64,000 bases of DNA from Hadarchaeum sp964343275 (GTDB taxonomy: Archaea > Hadarchaeota > Hadarchaeia > Hadarchaeales > Hadarchaeaceae): NCBI GenBank assembly GCA_964343275.1, contig CAYFIY010000001.1, positions 1 to 64,000 of the forward strand, given 5' to 3'. Positions 59,714 to 64,000 of the stretch are shown piece after piece. The notes beneath the pieces are model-generated. The model saw nothing but the letters and a program-made list of their open reading frames with translations, was not told the DNA's origin and ran no database searches. Each line of letters starts with the position of its first letter. The first letter of the stretch is position 1. Position numbers and translations under genes: made by a program.

Positions 59714-60673
59714 ATGGAGATGCGTGAGGCGACGCCAGAGGAACGGAAGAGATTTTACGCGGAAGAATGGAACAAACGTGAAATCCCAGACTTTATCTCA
59801 CATACGCTTTCGCTCAGGGAATTCGGGTTCGATTTGGACGGCAGCGGCCCCAGCCATCGGTACAACCAATTCCTGACGGCTGATAACTTGGGCAACTTCT
59901 TGCAGAACAGGGCACCTTATTCAGTTTTTGCCAGCGTGGCGTTGTACGAAAGACCATCGGCACGGGAAGGATGGTTAAAATCGGAACTGGCTCTAGACAT
60001 AGACGCCAAGGATCTTCCGTTCAAGTATTGCAGGTGCTCGCTTGGGAAAGTCTGTGAGAATTGTATTGGTCTAGCCCGCGAAGTAGTAAAACAGTTCGCC
60101 GAGGTTCTTGTTGGAGATTTGGGGTTACGCAAGATAGATTTTGTCTATTCCGGTCGAGGATTTCACATTAGAGTTAATGACGATGCGGTTACGACGCTAG
60201 AGGGTAACGAGAGGGCCCAGATTGTCGACTACTTGACGGGCGGTATGATTCCGGCCGATGTCACAATAGCTCAGGGATACCCCAAGGTCTTTCGCGAAAG
60301 AGTTGCAAGGACTTTTGAGGCAATGAACGAGGAAAAATTCCTCGAGGTGAAGGGAATACGGAAGCCGTTAGCCGATAAATTGTTGAAGGAAAAGACGCGG
60401 GCGCTCGAATTAATACGCGGAGGAAAGTTGGAGAATCTTTCCGGCTTGGTGGGGATGGGACCCAAAACATTCAGGCAGTTATTGGAATTTATGACAAGGA
60501 CAAATTTAGGGTTTACAGATGGCAAGGTGACTATTGATACCAAGCGCATCCTTCGTTTGCCTTCAAGTTTACACTCCGGGGTAAGTATGAAGTGCATGGT
60601 GATTCGAGATATTGATAGATTTAGATTGGAGGACGCAGTGCCAAATTTTGTGCATGAGGGGGGAATACCATAA
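59714..60673 (+). CDS. priS: DNA primase small (catalytic) subunit PriS
   Basis: 319 aa. ELALDIDAKDLPF holds the catalytic DxD, with zinc Cys in KYCRCSLGKVCENC and SGRGFHIRVND after. The C-terminal part includes a helix-hairpin-helix-like region (VKGIRKPLADKLL; LVGMGPKTFRQLL). ATG 59714 follows GAGGTAA. Confidence 0.95.
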   Translation: MEMREATPEERKRFYAEEWNKREIPDFISHTLSLREFGFDLDGSGPSHRYNQFLTADNLGNFLQNRAPYSVFASVALYERPSAREGWLKSELALDIDAKDLPFKYCRCSLGKVCENCIGLAREVVKQFAEVLVGDLGLRKIDFVYSGRGFHIRVNDDAVTTLEGNERAQIVDYLTGGMIPADVTIAQGYPKVFRERVARTFEAMNEEKFLEVKGIRKPLADKLLKEKTRALELIRGGKLENLSGLVGMGPKTFRQLLEFMTRTNLGFTDGKVTIDTKRILRLPSSLHSGVSMKCMVIRDIDRFRLEDAVPNFVHEGGIP

Positions 60674-61224
60674 TGGGTTTCTCGCTTGAGGGGTTAGTCA
60701 GAATTTACAAGGAAGAAAAAATATCCATGGAACTGGTCGAAATTTCAGATGATTTACATCAGATGGTTGCCAAACACGTGTCCCAGTTGACACACGAGTT
60801 AAAGCACGCAGACTCGTTTAGGAAGGAGTTATTGCAGGAAGAGCTAAGAAATGTGGTATTCATGGTTCAGGAGATTCACTTCGCGCGGGTCTCGAAGACG
60901 TTGAGTATAACAACTCAAAGTCGCCTCCCGGACCAGCTGATTGAACGCGAACGTTGTGCGTTCAGAGAAATAAGGCAGATTTTGGAAGAACTTCAGGCCG
61001 ATCTTGTCCGTCCGGCAGTATCGGGAAAGGCCGAGGTTTCCGCTCCTCCCAACATAACTAACGTCCTTCTGTTGGTTTTAACCGATGTCCCGGAAAAAAT
61101 AATCGGTATAGATATGAGAAGTTATGGCCCCTTTACTGAGGGTGAGGTGGTGAACATACCGGAGCCGAATGCGGAAATGATGGCAAGGCATGGTCTGGCA
61201 AGAAAAATAACCGTTAAAGTCTAA
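60673..61224 (+). CDS. gins51: GINS complex subunit Gins51 (Gins15)
   Basis: 183 aa. Alpha-helical domain first (about 1-110), then a C-terminal beta domain (VLLLVLTDVPEKIIGIDMRSYGPFTEGEVVNIP), the Sld5/Psf1-type order. It overlaps the priS stop by one base and is in the same operon. Together with Gins23 at 20409-21008 it completes an archaeal GINS tetramer. Confidence 0.92.
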   Translation: MGFSLEGLVRIYKEEKISMELVEISDDLHQMVAKHVSQLTHELKHADSFRKELLQEELRNVVFMVQEIHFARVSKTLSITTQSRLPDQLIERERCAFREIRQILEELQADLVRPAVSGKAEVSAPPNITNVLLLVLTDVPEKIIGIDMRSYGPFTEGEVVNIPEPNAEMMARHGLARKITVKV

Positions 61225-61276
61225 GGAGCGATACCTTTTTTTCGTGAAAAAACGCTCAAATTTGTGAGGAAGGGGA

Positions 61277-61555
61277 ATGATAATACCTAAAAAAATTAGA
61301 ACGTATTGTCCATCTTGCAGGAAGCATAGCGAGCACAACGTTACTCAGTTGAAGAAGAGATCAGCTCGTCCCCTCAGTTGGGGCCAGCGCCAGTTTGCGA
61401 GAGTCACCGCAGGCTACGGCAGCCAGCCAAGATCAGAACAGAAGAAGTTCTCCAAGGCATCTAAAAAAATAGTCTTAATGCTGAAATGCAAAGTATGTAA
61501 GAAATCTCATCCTCGCAAGGGTTTCAGGAGCAAAGGCGTGAAGTTCGGGGAATGA
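61277..61555 (+). CDS. rpl44e: Ribosomal protein L44e
   Basis: 92 aa. IPKKIRTYCPSCRKHSEHNV ... LMLKCKVCKKSHPRKGFRSKG with the CxxC/CxxC zinc module. It starts at ATG 61277 behind GGAAGGGG. Confidence 0.97.
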   Translation: MIIPKKIRTYCPSCRKHSEHNVTQLKKRSARPLSWGQRQFARVTAGYGSQPRSEQKKFSKASKKIVLMLKCKVCKKSHPRKGFRSKGVKFGE

Positions 61556-61560
61556 TGACA

Positions 61561-61740
61561 TGACTGATAAGCGTCGGTCGAGGTTTTTGCTCGTGAAGTG
61601 CACTGAATGTGAAAATGAACAGCTGGTGTTCAGTTGCGCGAGCACCGTTGTTAAATGTCAGGTATGCAGCGAGACGCTCTCGGTTCCCCGTGGGGGCAAA
61701 GCCGAGGTGAGGGCAACGTTGTTGGGGGCGGTGGAGTAGG
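61561..61740 (+). CDS. rps27e: Ribosomal protein S27e
   Basis: 59 aa. FLLVKCTECENEQLVFS ... VVKCQVCSETLSVPRGGKAEV; a four-Cys zinc ribbon typical of S27e. ATG 61561 to TAG 61740. It lies five bases after L44e, the normal archaeal order. It is short and easily missed. Confidence 0.95.
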
Positions 61741-61747
61741 GAAGGGT

Positions 61748-62536
61748 ATGGTAAGATACAAATCTGAGTGGCCGCCGATAGAAGATCTCGTGATGTGCAC
61801 GGTAAAGAAGGTGTTCGCTCAGGGGGCTTTTCTTGCCCTAGACGAGTACGGCGGAAAAGAAGGCATGGTCCATCTGTCGGAAATCGCCTCAGGCTGGATC
61901 AAGAATATCAGGGATCATGTTCGTGAGAATCAAAAAGTTGTAGGTAAAGTCCTTGCAGTTGACCCAAAGAGAAAACATGTGGACCTTTCCATCAGGCGGG
62001 TGAAAGATGGAGAACGTAGGTGGAAGGCCCAGCGGGTGAAACTTAATCAGAGGGCGGAGAAGCTATTGGAAATGGCGGCCAACAAGCTCGGGAAGAATTT
62101 AGATCAAGCATACGAGGAGATAGGTTACGTGCTGCAGGAAAAGTTCGGCGACTTACATTCTGCCATGGAGGATGCCGTTAAAGACATCGGTAACATCGCT
62201 GGCATTGCAGGTGAGGATTGGACAAACGCCATCATCGATATTGCAGGTTCGGCGATACAATCCCCTTCGTACAAAGTTTCGGGTTATATGACCCTTAGCT
62301 CTCTCGCCCCCGATGGAGTGGATATTATAAAGTCGGTTATGATAAACGCCCGAGATTCAATAAATGATAGCGATACCAACATTGAACTTTACTATTTAGG
62401 GGCCCCCAAGTACAGGGTCGAAGTTACAGCTAGTTCTTACAAAGTAGCTGAAAACGTTATGCAACGGGCGGCTAAAATGATGGTTGAATCCTTGACGAAG
62501 GTAGGCGGAAAGGGTGAATTCATGAGGGCGGGTTGA
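61748..62536 (+). CDS. aif2a: Translation initiation factor aIF2 alpha
   Basis: 262 aa. MVRYKSEWPPIEDLVMCTVKKVFAQGAFLALDEYGGKEGMVHLSEI: S1 domain, then the helical domain and the C-terminal alpha-beta domain that binds gamma. ATG 61748 is right; the open frame upstream runs through S27e in another frame. With near-cognate starts elsewhere in this genome, the initiation factor set is of interest, but this subunit looks ordinary. Confidence 0.96.
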   Translation: MVRYKSEWPPIEDLVMCTVKKVFAQGAFLALDEYGGKEGMVHLSEIASGWIKNIRDHVRENQKVVGKVLAVDPKRKHVDLSIRRVKDGERRWKAQRVKLNQRAEKLLEMAANKLGKNLDQAYEEIGYVLQEKFGDLHSAMEDAVKDIGNIAGIAGEDWTNAIIDIAGSAIQSPSYKVSGYMTLSSLAPDGVDIIKSVMINARDSINDSDTNIELYYLGAPKYRVEVTASSYKVAENVMQRAAKMMVESLTKVGGKGEFMRAG

Positions 62537-62543
62537 AGTGAAG

Positions 62544-62699
62544 ATGAAAAAATGTAAGCCGTGCGGAACTTATGTTTTTAAGGATATTTGCCCCAACTGC
62601 GGTGGACCGACGATCTCACCTCATCCGGCTAGGTTTTCACCTAAAGATCCATACGGGAAATATAGGAGGATCTTGAAAAAACAGGCGTTGATAAAGTGA
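62544..62699 (+). CDS. nop10: H/ACA RNP protein Nop10
   Basis: 51 aa. MKKCKPCGTYVFKDICPNCGGPTISPHPARFSPKDPYGKYRR. Zinc knuckle and linear region bind Cbf5 in the pseudouridylation RNP. ATG 62544 or GTG 62538. The stop overlaps the GTG of the PAC2 gene (GTGA). Confidence 0.96.
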   Translation: MKKCKPCGTYVFKDICPNCGGPTISPHPARFSPKDPYGKYRRILKKQALIK

Positions 62700-63457
62700 A
62701 GAAAACTATGATTGAAGAGCTCGCCAAGCCAAAATTGAAGAGTCCGATTTTGATCGCTGGACTCCCAGGGATGGGTTACGTGGGAAAGCTTGCTGCCGAG
62801 CATTTGGCGACAAAACTTCACGCGAAAAAGTTTGCCGAGCTATTCTCTCCGCACTTCCCCCATCACGTGGTGGTCGAGGGCAAGGGGATTATCAGGCTGC
62901 CGCGAAATGAGTTTTATTGGGCACAAACGGACGGCAAAAGCGTGGTGATATTGTCTGGGGATGTGCAGTCGATAACACCGGATGGCCATTACGATGTCGT
63001 TGAAAATGTACTGGATTTCGTGGATGTGATGCAAATCAGTCAGCTTTTTACTTTGGGTGGTTATGCGACAGGAAAATTCTCGAAAGCGACGCCAAAGGTG
63101 GTCGGAATCGGCGATCGTGAATTGCTTAAGATCACCAAGAATTATGGTGCAACTGTCGAAAGTAGTGGAGGTCCCATAATTGGAGCTGCGGGACTCTTGG
63201 TTGGTCTGGGAAAATTTCGAAAGATACCTGGCGTTTGTCTGTTGGGGGAGACACACGGAATGCTCGTGGATCACCGTGCAGCCAAGGCGGTTCTTCAGGT
63301 TTTGGTAAATATGTTGGGCCTGAAAGTAAATATGAAGAACTTGGAACAGCGGGCGAAGACAACGGAGCAAATGATCGATAAAGTTCACAGAGAGATAATT
63401 ACCCAGGAGGATAAGGTTAGAAAGCGCGAACGAGACGAGTCTTGGTACATAGGTTGA
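62696..63457 (+). CDS. PAC2-family proteasome assembly chaperone
   Basis: 253 aa. SPILIAGLPGMGYVGKLAAEHL, FTLGGYATGK, VESSGGPIIGAAGLLVG, and a C-terminal coiled region. Homologous to archaeal PbaB, which assists 20S proteasome assembly. GTG 62696 overlaps the nop10 stop; ATG 62708 is an alternative. Confidence 0.9.
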   Translation: MKKTMIEELAKPKLKSPILIAGLPGMGYVGKLAAEHLATKLHAKKFAELFSPHFPHHVVVEGKGIIRLPRNEFYWAQTDGKSVVILSGDVQSITPDGHYDVVENVLDFVDVMQISQLFTLGGYATGKFSKATPKVVGIGDRELLKITKNYGATVESSGGPIIGAAGLLVGLGKFRKIPGVCLLGETHGMLVDHRAAKAVLQVLVNMLGLKVNMKNLEQRAKTTEQMIDKVHREIITQEDKVRKRERDESWYIG

Positions 63458-63544
63458 CCTCCACCCCCTGTTGTTTATTGAAAATGCTTTTTCTCGTATG
63501 CGCTGGTAATATAGTAAATAGCAGTAGGGATACTGGGTGGGAAT

Positions 63545-64000
63545 TTGGCTGAGCTTCGAACTTTTTCATCCGACTTGCACATCCACTCGAAATACTCTGG
63601 GGCGACTTCAAGGAAAATGGATATCGGCACCATAGCGCAACAAGCTAGGCTCAAAGGACTCACTTTTGTGGGGACAGGAGATGTTTTTCATCCCATGTGG
63701 CTGAGCAGTTTGAAGGACGAGTTGACTGAAGTTGCGGATGGAACTTTTGAGCACCCTCGCCATACAGTGAGATTCCTCTTGACGGTGGAAGTTGAGGACA
63801 ACAGTCGTGTCCACCACTTGATAATCCTTCCTTCCATATCCGCGGTGGAATGCGTTCGCGAAAAACTTGCCAAACATTCCGATGATATGGATGTGGATGG
63901 AAGGGCACGCGTTGATATGAGTGCTCTAGAGGTAGCGGAAATTGTCACCTCGAACGACGGGTTGATCGGCCCGTCACATGCTTTCACTCCCTGGACCAGT
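63545..64000 (+). CDS. endoQ: Endonuclease Q (EndoQ), 5' part only
   Basis: 152 codons before the window ends. SSDLHIHSKYSGATSRKMD with the PHP metal His/Asp residues, GTGDVFHPMWL, LLTVEVEDNSRVHHLIILPS and LIGPSHAFTPW match EndoQ, a PHP nuclease that cuts 5' of deaminated bases and works with PCNA. It starts at TTG 63545 after GGTGG. Truncated by the window edge. Confidence 0.85.
   Translation, partial: MAELRTFSSDLHIHSKYSGATSRKMDIGTIAQQARLKGLTFVGTGDVFHPMWLSSLKDELTEVADGTFEHPRHTVRFLLTVEVEDNSRVHHLIILPSISAVECVREKLAKHSDDMDVDGRARVDMSALEVAEIVTSNDGLIGPSHAFTPWTS

Noticed and set aside
61655..61747. N-terminal extension of aIF2 alpha
   Set aside because: It is S27e sequence in another frame; the family start is ATG 61748.
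1..64000. CRISPR arrays, insertion sequences, prophage genes
   Set aside because: No regularly spaced direct repeats, transposases, integrases or phage structural genes were seen.

Overview
This window is a gene-dense piece of an archaeal chromosome from a PolD-encoding, euryarchaeal-grade lineage. Evidence for that is both PolD subunits, MCM, Orc1/Cdc6, two GINS proteins, a two-subunit primase, PCNA, FEN1, EndoQ, a thermosome, RNA polymerase subunits K and L, TFS, aIF2-alpha, Nop10, Csl4, Dph2, deoxyhypusine synthase, CDP-archaeol synthase, a Tes-type tetraether synthase and intron-bearing tRNAs. No rRNA is present, so the exact phylum cannot be fixed from the sequence alone. The lipid genes fit a GDGT maker, and a cobamide-methyltransferase-like gene hints at C1 metabolism. 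I see no CRISPR array, no insertion sequence and no prophage.

Layout. (1) 1-7140: a tight eight-gene histidine operon, hisD-hisC::HAD-hisB-hisG-hisH-hisA-hisF-hisIE. The HAD phosphatase fused to HisC probably supplies the missing histidinol-phosphatase. (2) 7.3-9.5 kb: an AT-rich M24 peptidase/nitrilase pair. (3) 9.5-13.4 kb: tRNA-Trp, deoxyhypusine synthase, a decayed DUF429 gene, a zinc-ribbon/winged-helix protein, a Mut7-C protein, AMMECR1 and tRNA-Ser. (4) 13.4-23.5 kb, minus strand: a replication operon mcm-gins23-cdc6-DP1-HAD-DP2, with a 420-bp non-coding stretch upstream that resembles an origin. (5) 23.5-35 kb: SHMT, methylcobamide methyltransferase homologue, ribulose-phosphate epimerase, transaldolase, a two-piece lipoate ligase, a decayed dolichol-kinase-like gene, phosphatases, a TOPRIM protein, a CDF transporter, a PfkB kinase, CarS and a TrmB regulator. 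(6) 35-41 kb: Tes, thermosome, RpoK, FEN1, PCMT and DUF371. (7) 41-48 kb: an AT-rich surface-glycan/membrane island (flippase-like protein, three glycosyltransferases, epimerase, VTT protein, a radical-SAM remnant). (8) 48-53 kb: FBP aldolase/phosphatase, tRNA-Thr, an SPL-like radical SAM gene coupled to an Nre DNA repair gene, and a flavodoxin. (9) 53-64 kb: a long plus-strand information-processing cluster, dph2-csl4-(small ORF)-rpoL-DUF99-signal peptidase-NUDIX-tfs-OB protein-pcn-priL-priS-gins51-L44e-S27e-aIF2alpha-nop10-PAC2-endoQ.

The most striking observation is that several conserved genes have no ATG, GTG or TTG where their reading frame must begin. They have ATT, ATC or ACG exactly at the position homology predicts, usually with a good Shine-Dalgarno element 5-8 nt upstream: hisH (ATT), hisF (ACG, which places the catalytic Asp at residue 11), rpoK (ATT), a flavodoxin (ATC) and a small gene between csl4 and rpoL (ACG). 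Three more genes are weaker candidates. Standard gene callers miss or truncate these genes. Genome-wide near-cognate initiation in this archaeon is the hypothesis most worth testing.

The pathways interlock. PCNA in region 9 can bind the PIP-like tails of DP2 and Nre. The two GINS genes, MCM, Cdc6, PolD and primase together give most of a replisome. CarS, TrmB and Tes form a membrane-lipid neighbourhood. Two genes (DUF429, COG0170) are clear multi-lesion pseudogenes in an otherwise intact region.
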